Below are positions 24,677 through 32,829 of a stretch of 64,000 nucleotides of DNA, in pieces; within the stretch, counting starts at the first letter, position 1; each line of letters opens with the position of its first letter. The translations under genes were made by a program, and so were the position numbers. The DNA is from Pusillimonas sp. UBA3987. Its GTDB lineage: Bacteria; Pseudomonadota; Gammaproteobacteria; Burkholderiales; Burkholderiaceae_B. The DNA lies in the NCBI GenBank assembly GCA_002384935.1, contig DGCD01000018.1, positions 1-64,000 of the forward strand. Reading direction: 5' to 3'. Under the pieces are notes generated by a model. The model made no database searches. It saw only the letters and a list, made by a program, of their open reading frames with translations, and was not told the origin of the DNA.

Positions 24677-25240
24677 TTAGTATCGCCCCAGGTTTTCAAT
24701 GGCATCAACCACCAGATTGGTACCCACTGCCAACAGCAAGATGTCAGACGCAACACGCACGTAACGGTGTCCGTCGGGGGGCGGGCCCAAACGAATACGC
24801 AAGTGTCGATCCAGATCGTAATACGTAATGTCGGGGCCAAGCGGGTATCCCCTTCGCCATTTTTTTGCTTGCCCAGGTGGCATGCAGCCATTGCGTTTCA
24901 TTGCCAGCCCGGGCGGGCAATGGCCGTAATAGTGTTCTTGGTAATAATCGCGCGCAAGCCTTCGATGTCGGTCACCGAAGAAAGATACATAAATATCGAT
25001 TCCTGAGTAGTGGCGGTCATGGTAGTTTCGTCCACGGTCATAATGGCGATCGTGATGCCGCTTGTATCGTTCTGCTTGTCGATGTGCGCGTTTCTGGTGC
25101 TTGCCGCCATCCCAATGTTTGGCGGAATGGCCTTTGCCGTGATGCGGCCCTCGATGGTCTGGCCCTTTAGCCAGCGCCATCGAGGAAGCGATTGCCAGCG
25201 TTAACGCACTGATTACGGAGGTGGTTTTTGCAAATCGCAT
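24677..25240 (-). CDS. CigR-like exported protein, copy 2
   Basis: The 187-residue protein has a signal peptide (cut after ALA near residue 24), a His/Arg-rich middle (about residues 27-72, with HRGPHHGKGH and many HD and HY pairs) and the same core as copy 1: FFGDRHRRLARDYY, GHCPPGLAMKRNGCMPPGQAKKWRRGYPLGP and YRYVRVASDILLLAVG-type C-terminus. The last 29 residues differ from copy 1 at about one position. The histidine-rich segment could bind metal and is missing from copy 1. Likely one transcript with copy 1. Confidence 0.75.
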   Translation of the reverse strand: MRFAKTTSVISALTLAIASSMALAKGPDHRGPHHGKGHSAKHWDGGKHQKRAHRQAERYKRHHDRHYDRGRNYHDRHYSGIDIYVSFFGDRHRRLARDYYQEHYYGHCPPGLAMKRNGCMPPGQAKKWRRGYPLGPDITYYDLDRHLRIRLGPPPDGHRYVRVASDILLLAVGTNLVVDAIENLGRY

Positions 25241-25328
25241 TGTTGAACCTCTTGTTATTAAGATGGTTCAAGTGTAGGAATTTTACGTATTACCTTGCGT
25301 TCCGATAATTATAAAAATGTTACTGCTG

Positions 25329-26624
25329 TTACGAGGTAATGCGTGTTGCAGCGCTGCGCGTGCCAAAGGCGAGTAAAAAGGTAAACGCCAAGGTTGGCAG
25401 TGCTGAGCCCAGGCCCGGCACCCAATGTCCTACACTGTGGTAGCACACAATACCTAATATCCAGATTGTTGCTGCCGACCAGTCGGCCCGTTTATTGTTG
25501 TCTGCAATCGCACCCGTTCCAATACCGTGGCGCCCCAGAATCACGCCGTAAAGGGGTACGAAAATAGAACTTAACATCAGTAGAAACGGTTCAAGCGTGT
25601 GAATGGGTAAAACCGTGGCGAACACCATGCTGATAACCGCCAGCGTCATGCCCCAGCGCCGGATACTCCATTTTGGCAACAAACTATGGGTTGATACCGA
25701 GCCGGAATACAGGTCACCGTAAGCGTTGTCGAGTTCGTCGATCATGATCAGGCCCAGTGCCACCAGCCCGCCTTGCGCCAGCAATAGCGCATTGACCAGT
25801 CCTGCATTGGGTTCTGCCACACTGACGATGACAACCCCAAGGCTGTAACACCAGATATTGGCAATGGCATAGCCCAGCCATGTCCCGCCCAGCGCCCCTT
25901 TTGTGCTGCGCCCGTGGCGGGCATAGTCGGCCACCAAAGGCAGCCAGGAAATGGGCATCGCAATAACCAGATCCATGGCTGAAAACAAGCCCATTTGCCC
26001 GTTGCCGGGCCGATTCCAAACCGCATCAAGACCCTGATCATTCAGCAAAACAAGGAACTGCCAGCTTAGCCACAACAAAGACAAAATGACCAGCGGCAGG
26101 GCAAATCGTGCGATGAGCTTGCGTACCAGCTTGATCATTGAACCTGCCAGCAGCGCCAATAGAATGAGTCCCCAAAAGAGGGTCACCACAATAATTCCCA
26201 TGGTTCCGCCCAAGTCCAGTCCGAAGGCCTGGTTTGCGATTGCGGTGGTGCCTTCCCGCATGATGACCATTTCGAAAGTCGTCCAGCCCAGCAGCTGCAC
26301 AATATTCAGAATGACGGGAAGACGGGCGAAATGACTGCCATAGGTTCGGTGTATCAAGCCGGCGCTGGACAACCCGCTACGGCAACCTGTTCGAGCGACC
26401 CAGGCCAGCAGGCCGGCGCCAATGATGGAGCCGCAGATAATCGCGATAACTGCGCTGCGGGTGCCCACCGATGGGACAAGATAAGCACCCACCTGCATAA
26501 CCAGCAACCCCACCCCCAGGCTGAACCACAGCGAGGCGTGCTCATGCCAGCCAAACACGCGGTCTGATTCCGGGATGGGAGTAAGAGCTTGATTCTGGGA
26601 AGACGGAGAATTCATAACAGGCAA
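25329..26624 (-). CDS. cytX: NCS1-family nucleobase/vitamin-precursor carrier, probably the HMP transporter CytX
   Basis: The 431-residue protein has 12 spans of the nucleobase:cation symporter-1 family, with PISWLPLVADYARHGRST mid-way and the FGWHEHASLWFSLGVG N-terminus of the CodB/CytX branch. Sequence alone could be cytosine permease, but a TPP riboswitch and terminator sit directly upstream. That argues for CytX, the proposed carrier of the thiamine pyrimidine HMP. Repression by TPP would then save uptake when thiamine is plentiful. Start ATG 26624 or the methionine at 26615. Confidence 0.75.
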   Translation of the reverse strand: MPVMNSPSSQNQALTPIPESDRVFGWHEHASLWFSLGVGLLVMQVGAYLVPSVGTRSAVIAIICGSIIGAGLLAWVARTGCRSGLSSAGLIHRTYGSHFARLPVILNIVQLLGWTTFEMVIMREGTTAIANQAFGLDLGGTMGIIVVTLFWGLILLALLAGSMIKLVRKLIARFALPLVILSLLWLSWQFLVLLNDQGLDAVWNRPGNGQMGLFSAMDLVIAMPISWLPLVADYARHGRSTKGALGGTWLGYAIANIWCYSLGVVIVSVAEPNAGLVNALLLAQGGLVALGLIMIDELDNAYGDLYSGSVSTHSLLPKWSIRRWGMTLAVISMVFATVLPIHTLEPFLLMLSSIFVPLYGVILGRHGIGTGAIADNNKRADWSAATIWILGIVCYHSVGHWVPGLGSALPTLAFTFLLAFGTRSAATRITS

Positions 26625-26629
26625 CTTTC

Positions 26630-26660
26630 CAAAAAGGCAGGGGGCGAGCGCCCCGCCTGG
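26630..26660 (-). terminator. Terminator of the TPP riboswitch expression platform
   Basis: On the minus strand GGCGGGGCG pairs with CGCCCC-CT-GCC (two-base bulge) and is followed by TTTTT, between the aptamer and the carrier start. Formation when TPP is bound would stop transcription before the gene. Confidence 0.7.
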
Positions 26661-26691
26661 AAAATTGCATGAGTGCGATTCAGGGCGAAGG

Positions 26692-26779
26692 TCGCTTTCC
26701 TGCGCGAGGATGATCTCAACAGGTTCTAAGGGACTCTCTCAGTCGCCTACGGTATATGACCGGACGACACCCCTAGCGA
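26692..26779 (-). ncRNA. TPP riboswitch (THI element)
   Basis: Read on the minus strand the P1 stem is TCGCT (26779-26775) with AGCGA (26696-26692). The conserved THI strings follow in order: AGGGGTG, then GACTGAGAGAGTC, CCTTAGAACCTG, and CGCGCAGGAAAGCG. These match the thi-box pattern GGGGTG, CTGAGA, ACCTGA and GCGTAGGGAA with small changes (ACCTGT for ACCTGA and GCGCAGG for GCGTAGG). It precedes an NCS1 carrier and a terminator, so control is probably by transcription attenuation. Confidence 0.85.
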
Positions 26780-26790
26780 TAACGTGGCAA

Positions 26791-26796
26791 ATTGTA
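26791..26796 (-). promoter_or_regulatory. -10 box upstream of the TPP riboswitch
   Basis: TACAAT on the minus strand lies 11 bases before the aptamer P1 stem, placing transcription start near 26784. The -35 region (CTTTCT at about 26819) is poor. It lies between panD and the riboswitch, so the carrier has its own transcript. Confidence 0.45.
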
Positions 26797-26836
26797 CCGA
26801 TTTCAGAGAAAAAAGAAAGGGTTTCTGAAAAAGGAT

Positions 26837-27256
26837 CTAAACGTGCTTGATGATATTGAAACTCAGGCGATTTTGACTATCCCGCGAAACATCGTAGCTA
26901 AGTCGCTCATCGATGGCGTTGTCGGCATGGAACGTCAGAATGACGGGTTTGATTTGCTCGATTTCCGGTTCTGTAACGTAAACTGAGTTGCAAATGATAA
27001 TTTCGTCGCCTTTCTGGCAGGTGCGGGCCGCCGCACCATTGAGGATGCAACACTGCGAACCTCGTTCGCCATAGATCACGTAGGTGCTGATACGGGCACC
27101 GGAATTTTTATTCCAGATGTCGACGAACTCCATAGGCAGGATTCCTGCTGCCTCACAGTGATCCGGATCCAGCGTGATGGATCCGTGATAATCGAGATCG
27201 GCTCCGGTGACGCGAATGCCGTGTAGCTTACCGGCGACAACTTTTCTCACTTTCAT
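26837..27256 (-). CDS. panD: Aspartate 1-decarboxylase proenzyme
   Basis: The 139-residue protein is PanD, which makes beta-alanine for pantothenate and CoA. The self-cleavage site is G25-S26 in DYHGSITLD, where Ser becomes the catalytic pyruvoyl group. Other family features are KLHGIRVTGADL, FVDIWNKNSGARISTYVI and GDEIIICNSVYV. It is monocistronic, with its 5' region AT-rich and divergent from the SulP gene. Confidence 0.9.
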   Translation of the reverse strand: MKVRKVVAGKLHGIRVTGADLDYHGSITLDPDHCEAAGILPMEFVDIWNKNSGARISTYVIYGERGSQCCILNGAAARTCQKGDEIIICNSVYVTEPEIEQIKPVILTFHADNAIDERLSYDVSRDSQNRLSFNIIKHV

Positions 27257-27435
27257 TCTCGGAAAAGACTAATTGGGTAGATATTGTAGTGCTTTTGAGC
27301 TTCTTTGCAGTAAGGAGGCGCTCTCATTGCATTTCGACGTTTTGGAAATCCATATCTACTATTTATATATTATTTAAATATAATAAAACACTAATATGAT
27401 TAACATATATTTCCTTAATGCCGGAAGGTAATTCA

Positions 27436-28701
27436 ATGTTCGCTTTGCAAGAAGCCTGGCGCGCTGGTTTATTAGGGCCTAGATATTGGCTACCGAATAT
27501 CGTGGCAGGACTGATTGTTGGTGTCGTTGCCCTTCCGTTGGGAATGGCGTTTGCCATTGCCTCGGGAGCAAAGCCAGAACAAGGCTTGTATACCGCAATT
27601 GTTGCGGGCTTATGCGTGTCGGTCTTTGGTGGCAGCCGGGTACAGATTGCGGGGCCAACGGGGGCATTCATTGTTATTCTGGCCGATATCGTGGCGCGTT
27701 ATGGCGTGGGCGGTTTGCAAATCGCCACGTTTATGGCGGGCCTCATCCTTGTTTTGTTTGCGCTTTTTCGTCTGGGAGTGTTGGTCCGTTACATTTCACC
27801 TCCCGTGATTATTGGTTTCACCGCAGGTATTGGTGTGATCATATGGGTGGGGCAATGGAAAGAGTTTTTTGGCTTGCCGGTACTACCCGAAGGCCATTTT
27901 CATCAGAAATTGTGGGTATTGCTCCAGTCGTTTTCAGACATAAACCCTGCCGTGACTGCGGTCGCGCTGGTGTCATTGGCACTGGTGGTTGTGCCCAAAT
28001 GGCTGCCGTACCGGCTTGGCCGTATCCCGGGGCCATTGCTGGCTTTGGTTGTCATGACGCTATTACAGGCGGTTTCTGGCTTTGAATGGTTGCCAACGAT
28101 CGGTTCGGCGTATGGCGATATTCCACGGGCACTTCCAGCTTTTCAAGGCCTGAGCTGGGAGTACGCACGATGGTTTGAGTTGTTGGGTCCGGCTGTGGCA
28201 ATTGCCATGCTGGGCTCAATTGAGTCCTTGCTTTCAGCGTCGGTGGCTGACCGAATGGCAGGAACGCGTCATAACCCGAATAGTGAATTGTTTGGCCAGG
28301 GGTTGGCCAATATCTTTTCGCCACTTTTTGGTGGTTTTGCTGCAACGGGTGCCATCGCGCGCACTGCAACCAATATCCGCAGCGGCGGGTCAACCCCTGT
28401 CGCAGGCATCGTCCATGCAGTGACGCTGATTCTGATTGTGCTCGTTCTGGCGCCGTACGCCAGCCATGTTCCTCTTGCGACCCTGGCTGCCATATTGTTC
28501 GTCGTGGCGTGGAACATGAGCGAAGTACCGCACGCGCTGGCGCTCTTTCGTCGTGCACCGCGGTTCGATACGTTGACGTTGCTTATAACCTTCACTCTGA
28601 CCGTGTTCGTGGATTTGATCGTTGCAGTGTGCGCCGGGGTCTTGTTATCGCGGCTACACCTCATCCCTTGGTTGAAAGCAAACAAAAATACAAATACTTA
28701 G
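27436..28701 (+). CDS. SulP-family anion carrier lacking a STAS domain
   Basis: The 421-residue protein has the SulP membrane domain: IVGVVALPLGMAFAIASGAKPEQGLYTAIVAG, IAGPTGAFIVIL, SPPVIIGFTAGIGVI, and GGFAATGAIARTATNIRSGGSTPVAGI. It ends at LHLIPWLKANKNTNT, directly after the last helix. Most SulP proteins add a cytoplasmic STAS domain of about 130 residues, which is missing here and not found in the following bases. ATG 27436 has GGAAGG 8 bases upstream; ATG 27418 lacks a site. Sulfate or bicarbonate are the likely substrates. It abuts the RHH gene tail to tail. Confidence 0.85.
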   Translation: MFALQEAWRAGLLGPRYWLPNIVAGLIVGVVALPLGMAFAIASGAKPEQGLYTAIVAGLCVSVFGGSRVQIAGPTGAFIVILADIVARYGVGGLQIATFMAGLILVLFALFRLGVLVRYISPPVIIGFTAGIGVIIWVGQWKEFFGLPVLPEGHFHQKLWVLLQSFSDINPAVTAVALVSLALVVVPKWLPYRLGRIPGPLLALVVMTLLQAVSGFEWLPTIGSAYGDIPRALPAFQGLSWEYARWFELLGPAVAIAMLGSIESLLSASVADRMAGTRHNPNSELFGQGLANIFSPLFGGFAATGAIARTATNIRSGGSTPVAGIVHAVTLILIVLVLAPYASHVPLATLAAILFVVAWNMSEVPHALALFRRAPRFDTLTLLITFTLTVFVDLIVAVCAGVLLSRLHLIPWLKANKNTNT

Positions 28702-28896
28702 TTATTCGTTTTTTACCGTATTGGTTGGTTGCGGTGGTTCGGTGGTGTAACTGACGCCGTGATCAGCCAGATAACCGCGAATCAGTTGCCTGACGACTTG
28801 CGACGGCGTGATGTCCTGGGCGGCGCAGAGTTGCTCGAATGCTTCTTTTTTTCGAGGGTCAATCAGCACCGTGAGCCGGGCCGTTTTGTTTTCCAT
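28702..28896 (-). CDS. Small ribbon-helix-helix protein
   Basis: The 64-residue protein MENKTARLTVLIDPRKKEAFEQL...TPSQVVRQLIRGYLAD has an MetJ/Arc-type beta strand (ARLTVLID) and two helices with the SQVVRQLI turn. It probably binds DNA as a dimer. It begins 14 bases after the dsbB stop on the same strand, so it is likely the last gene of that operon. No toxin gene is next to it. Confidence 0.65.
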   Translation of the reverse strand: MENKTARLTVLIDPRKKEAFEQLCAAQDITPSQVVRQLIRGYLADHGVSYTTEPPQPTNTVKNE

Positions 28897-28910
28897 GATG
28901 GTATGCCTGG

Positions 28911-29474
28911 TTACTTGAGCATCAGATATTCAGTGGGGTTGTCGGGGCAGGCCCCTATTCCGCACTCCAGGAAGGTGGAAGCAAGGTTGCCGATGATCAT
29001 GAGCACGAACAGCCACATTATCAGACGCACAACGCCGTTAGGCGGTGTGTTTACAATCGTGCCGTTCAATGTCCGGTCGAGCATAAGCATAATTGCACAA
29101 TAAGCAATAATGATCACGAATAGGATGAAGGCCCAGGTGTAAAAGTGCATGCCGAGAAAAGGGCTGCCGTAGCCGGTGTCGCCCGGTGCAATGTGCAATA
29201 GTGTCTGGCGACCAGAGGCGATTGCCCCGCCAATGGCCGACAAGATGGTAATGCCGTAATGCATGGCCGACGATCCGAAACGGGCATTCAGTAAAAAGCC
29301 GATGCCAACCAGCATGAAGGCCACGCGCTGGAGCAGGCAAAGCGGGCAAGGCAGTTCATGATAGGCAAATTGCCAAATAAAGGCAAAGGCCAGTACAGAC
29401 GTGATTCCAATCAGGCCCAGCGTATTCAGAAAGCGGGGAAAAGTGAATGCGGCACTAACGTGATAATTGCTCAT
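28911..29474 (-). CDS. DsbB-family thiol-oxidising membrane protein with shifted second cysteine pair
   Basis: The 187-residue protein has the first periplasmic motif CPLCLLQR with C43 and C46. Five hydrophobic spans are visible, instead of four. The second cysteine pair is C171 and C176 in FLECGIGACP after the fifth span, not in the loop between spans three and four as in E. coli DsbB. DsbB re-oxidises DsbA with quinone. The altered layout suggests a separate branch with a different partner. A 52-residue membrane protein gene precedes it by 7 bases. Confidence 0.8.
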   Translation of the reverse strand: MSNYHVSAAFTFPRFLNTLGLIGITSVLAFAFIWQFAYHELPCPLCLLQRVAFMLVGIGFLLNARFGSSAMHYGITILSAIGGAIASGRQTLLHIAPGDTGYGSPFLGMHFYTWAFILFVIIIAYCAIMLMLDRTLNGTIVNTPPNGVVRLIMWLFVLMIIGNLASTFLECGIGACPDNPTEYLMLK

Positions 29475-29481
29475 GGCAGCC

Positions 29482-29640
29482 TTAAAGTGAGATCGGCAGG
29501 GAGTCTGTCATGTGGTAATTGCACCACACGGCAAATATAACGAATGTTATAAACCAAGCCCACAGGCAAGCGCGCCGTTTGCCCCTGACGCCCAGCCAAG
29601 CAGCGATGGCGCCGGTTAGAAATGGCAAAACCATTATCAT
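29482..29640 (-). CDS. Small membrane protein upstream of dsbB (DUF5993-like)
   Basis: A 52-residue frame from ATG 29640, with AAGGGA about 8 bases upstream. The protein has a span at about 2-16 (MVLPFLTGAIAAWLG), a basic turn RGKRR, and a second span RACLWAWFITFVIFAVW ending in CNYHMTDSLPISL. Its layout resembles the short DUF5993-type proteins that I recall beside DsbB homologues, but this is recollection. It ends 7 bases before the dsbB start, so the pair is surely co-transcribed. It has one periplasmic-side cysteine. Confidence 0.65.
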   Translation of the reverse strand: MIMVLPFLTGAIAAWLGVRGKRRACLWAWFITFVIFAVWCNYHMTDSLPISL

Positions 29641-29715
29641 TTTGTGTCCCTTATTTTCAATGCCAAGTAATGTAACGGCATTTTGCAGTAGAAATGTATC
29701 AGGGTTTGCCGCAAG

Positions 29716-30183
29716 TTACGATTGCACAGCGGGAAACTCATCGTCGTTCATGAAAGCATAACGAATGGCATCAATCAAGCTGATGATGACCACCAAAGGA
29801 GGGAATATCCACAGGATGATCAAATAAATAATTCCCCAGCCGATCTGGCCCAGGTAAAAACGGTGGGCGCCCAGCCAGCCCAGGAAGATGGCCAGAATAA
29901 TAGCCATTTTTCGCGTGCTGACGCCGCGCGTCAGTTTTTCGCCCTGCTGGCGAATGAGCCAAATGCTGATTGGGATCGTCAAAACCAGCGCAATGATAAT
30001 TTTGGTGAAGTGGAGTCGAACAAATGTTTCGACTGCGTACCAGACATCGGCGAAGTTGTGGATAACCAGACCGGTCAAGTGGTTGAGCCAGCGCAACATT
30101 TGGGTACCGACGGTTTCGCCAAAGGTCAGTGCGACCAGGACGATCAGGAAGACTGCTATAGGGATTAGCGCTTTACGCAGCAT
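29716..30183 (-). CDS. TM2-domain membrane protein
   Basis: The 155-residue protein has an N-terminal span (about 5-22), a second span around residues 62-78 and a C-terminal TM2 domain: KMAIILAIFLGWLGAHRFYLGQIGWGIIYLI and WIFPPLVVIISLIDAIRYA. TM2 proteins are of unknown function in bacteria. It lies 33 bases after the methyltransferase stop on the same strand. Confidence 0.8.
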   Translation of the reverse strand: MLRKALIPIAVFLIVLVALTFGETVGTQMLRWLNHLTGLVIHNFADVWYAVETFVRLHFTKIIIALVLTIPISIWLIRQQGEKLTRGVSTRKMAIILAIFLGWLGAHRFYLGQIGWGIIYLIILWIFPPLVVIISLIDAIRYAFMNDDEFPAVQS

Positions 30184-30216
30184 AAATATCTCGATGTTTC
30201 AAATTTCCAATAGTGT

Positions 30217-31314
30217 TCATAGTTTAGCGGCTACGCGTTGCGATGGCGTTAATTTCCACAGACTCGTTACTTCCCGGGCTCGTGCTTCGTGCAAAGGGTC
30301 ATGCGTGTTTTTGGTTTTCGCGTGCCCGGGTCGGGTGTCAAGGCGGTCGATCACCCGCAAACCGTGTTTTTCAGCCAATTGAGGTATGAAGTCTTGCGGG
30401 CGAAGTTTAACCAGCTCTGCCAGATTCGACATAACCAGCCACACCTGGCCGTTCGGGTTCAGGTGTTGTACTGCTTGCGACAAAAACTTTTCAAGCATCG
30501 CGTTGTCCGGGTCATATACGGCGGTTTCGATTGGCGATGTGGGCCGTGCGGGTATCCAGGGCGGATTGCATACAATTAAATCGGCCAAGGGGTGTTGCGA
30601 AGGAAACAGGTCGGTTTGTTCCAGCCTGATTGCAGTTTGCACTCCCAAGCGCATAAAGTTTTCAGTTGCGCAAAGGATGGCATCTTCGTTTGTGTCGGTT
30701 GCAATAATTTTGGGGATGCCGCGCAGTGCCAAAATGGCAGCTATAACGCCACTGCCGGTTCCAATATCGAATGCCAGTCGTGTGTCCGGGGGCAACTCAG
30801 TTGTCTTGATCAGATTCAGATATTCCCCTCTGATGGGAGAGAAAACACCGTATCGGACGCTGATAGGTTCGGGCAGGGCCGGAATATCAACCCCTTTGTT
30901 TTGCCAGGCATAAGCGCTAAGCGCACCTTGAATCATTCGAAGCGGCACAAGGGTTTCTTTTGCCAGTGGTCCGAAGGCGATTTCACATGCATTTTTCAGT
31001 TCCGGAGCGCGCTTCAACTCAAGCGCGTAATCGGGTCCAACAGCGACAAGCAGGCGATTCAGAAGGCTGGCCTTCTGGGATTGAAACATGCGGTAGCGGT
31101 GGAAAGCCTCGGCGTCAATGGATGCCGGTGGCTGTTTGCGTTTCCTGTCGATGCGGCGCTTGAGCGCCGAGAGCAATTGAACACCATTATGGTAATCGCC
31201 CGTCCAGAGCAGATGGTTGCCCTGGGTGATCGATTGATAGGCCTTGTTGGCGGTACTGTCGTCGGAGACGGGGTGCAAGTATTTCGGCTTTATGGTTGGA
31301 AGGGGGCTGGGCAT
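30217..31314 (-). CDS. Class I SAM-dependent methyltransferase, HemK/RlmF-like
   Basis: The 365-residue protein has the SAM motif LAFDIGTGSGVIAAIL near residue 190 and the catalytic NPPW motif in ADLIVCNPPWIP near 254, typical of N-methyltransferases acting on glutamine, adenine or other amides. An N-terminal region of about 150 residues is not recognised and may bind substrate. It begins 9 bases after glpK, so it is in that transcript. Target unknown. Confidence 0.75.
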   Translation of the reverse strand: MPSPLPTIKPKYLHPVSDDSTANKAYQSITQGNHLLWTGDYHNGVQLLSALKRRIDRKRKQPPASIDAEAFHRYRMFQSQKASLLNRLLVAVGPDYALELKRAPELKNACEIAFGPLAKETLVPLRMIQGALSAYAWQNKGVDIPALPEPISVRYGVFSPIRGEYLNLIKTTELPPDTRLAFDIGTGSGVIAAILALRGIPKIIATDTNEDAILCATENFMRLGVQTAIRLEQTDLFPSQHPLADLIVCNPPWIPARPTSPIETAVYDPDNAMLEKFLSQAVQHLNPNGQVWLVMSNLAELVKLRPQDFIPQLAEKHGLRVIDRLDTRPGHAKTKNTHDPLHEARAREVTSLWKLTPSQRVAAKL

Positions 31315-31323
31315 GATGCTGAT

Positions 31324-32829
31324 TTACTGGGGAATACAGGCCTGGCGAACAGCGAATTCCCACTGGGCCATTTTTGTAGCGGCTTGGTCGCGTGTAATCG
31401 AGGGCGTGAAACAGGTATCAGTCTGCCATAGTTCGGCCAGTTCGTCGGTATGGCTGTATATCCCCGCCTCTAATCCAGCCAGCCATGCTGCTCCCAGGGC
31501 CGTCGTTTCGGTTACTGCCGGACGAATAACGGGGATACCCAATAAGTCGGCCTGAAACTGCATTAACAAGTCATTGCCGCTGGCTCCGCCGTCTGCACGC
31601 AATTCTGAAAGCGTAGCGCTTGCGTTTGCCTGGGCGTCACGACTCATCGCTTGCAGAAGTGCGGTGCTTTGGAATGCGATACTTTCCAGCGCTGCGCGTG
31701 CAATATGTGCCAGCGTGGTGCCGCGTGTCAGTCCCGTGATCATGCCTCGGGCATCGGGCTGCCAATAGGGCGCTCCCAGGCCGGAAAAAGCCGGCACGAC
31801 AGTGACGCCACCGTTATCCGTAACGGTGGCGGCCAGCTTTTCGATATCCGCGCTGCGCTCGAACGCATGTAAACCGTCGCGCAACCATTGAACGACAGCG
31901 CCGCCTACAAAAACACTGCCTTCGGAGGCGTACCCGGCTGAGTCCAGCGTGGATTGTGCGTTGAGTGTGGTGATCAGCCCATTGGCCGACAGCTGAAATT
32001 CGCTACCTGCGTTCATCAGGGCAAAGCAGCCGGTGCCATAAGTGTTCTTGGCCATACCCGGTTTAAAGCATGCCTGGCCGAAAAGAGCGCTTTGCTGATC
32101 ACCCGCCATGCCATTGATCGGGATTGCGCTGCCGAACCATTCAGGATCGGTAAAGCCAAATTTGCTTGCGCAGGGGCGAACTTCGGGGAGATATGAAGAC
32201 TTGAGTTCGAACAGGTCGAGCAGGGTGTTGTCCCAGCGGTTTTCCCGGATGTTAAACAGCAAAGTGCGTGATGCATTGGTCTGGTCGGTGGCAAAACAGG
32301 CGCCTTTGGTCAAATTCCACAGTAACCATGAGTCGACTGTGCCCAACGCCAGGTGACCTTGATTGGCACATGCACGGGCAGCCGGAACATGATCCAGAAT
32401 CCATTTGGCTTTGCCCGCCGAGAAATAAGCGTCGATACGCAAGCCGCTGCGCGACTGAACCATGGCTTCGTATCCCGATGCCACCAGATCCTCGCACAGC
32501 TTCTGTGATCGTCGATCCTGCCAAACCAGGGCCGGACACAATGGCTCGCCGGTTAATTTGTGCCAGGCCACCAGTGTTTCACGCTGATTGGCGATGCCGA
32601 TGGCCACAATTTCATTGGCCGAAATACCGGCCCGCGCGATGACATTTTGTGCCGTTTCGAGTTGGGAGCGCCAAAGCACAAGCGCGTCATGTTCTACCAA
32701 ACCAGGAGAGGGAAAGTTGGGCACAACTTCTTTTTGCGCTATTGCAATCAAATGTCCGCGAGTATCGAACAAGGCGCTTCGTGAGCTCGATGTGCCCTGG
32801 TCGAGCGCCAATAAATAAGATTTACTCAT
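31324..32829 (-). CDS. glpK: Glycerol kinase
   Basis: The 501-residue FGGY kinase has ALDQGTSSSRSALFD at the start, IGIANQRETLVAW, the GAGSDQ-like INGMAGDQQSALFGQ, YGTGCFALMNAG and LRADGGASGNDLLMQFQADLLG. These are glycerol kinase landmarks and the length is normal. It makes glycerol 3-phosphate. No glpF or glpD is adjacent. Its promoter must lie in the shared AT-rich region to flhD. Confidence 0.9.
   Translation of the reverse strand: MSKSYLLALDQGTSSSRSALFDTRGHLIAIAQKEVVPNFPSPGLVEHDALVLWRSQLETAQNVIARAGISANEIVAIGIANQRETLVAWHKLTGEPLCPALVWQDRRSQKLCEDLVASGYEAMVQSRSGLRIDAYFSAGKAKWILDHVPAARACANQGHLALGTVDSWLLWNLTKGACFATDQTNASRTLLFNIRENRWDNTLLDLFELKSSYLPEVRPCASKFGFTDPEWFGSAIPINGMAGDQQSALFGQACFKPGMAKNTYGTGCFALMNAGSEFQLSANGLITTLNAQSTLDSAGYASEGSVFVGGAVVQWLRDGLHAFERSADIEKLAATVTDNGGVTVVPAFSGLGAPYWQPDARGMITGLTRGTTLAHIARAALESIAFQSTALLQAMSRDAQANASATLSELRADGGASGNDLLMQFQADLLGIPVIRPAVTETTALGAAWLAGLEAGIYSHTDELAELWQTDTCFTPSITRDQAATKMAQWEFAVRQACIPQ

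Noticed and set aside
25329..26624. Calling the NCS1 carrier codB, partner of codA
   Set aside because: It is 15 kb from codA and sits behind a TPP riboswitch, which argues for HMP transport.
29519..29761. 80-codon plus-strand frame between dsbB and the TM2 gene
   Set aside because: The minus-strand 52-residue frame at the same place has a ribosome binding site, membrane spans and tight spacing to dsbB, and is the better reading.
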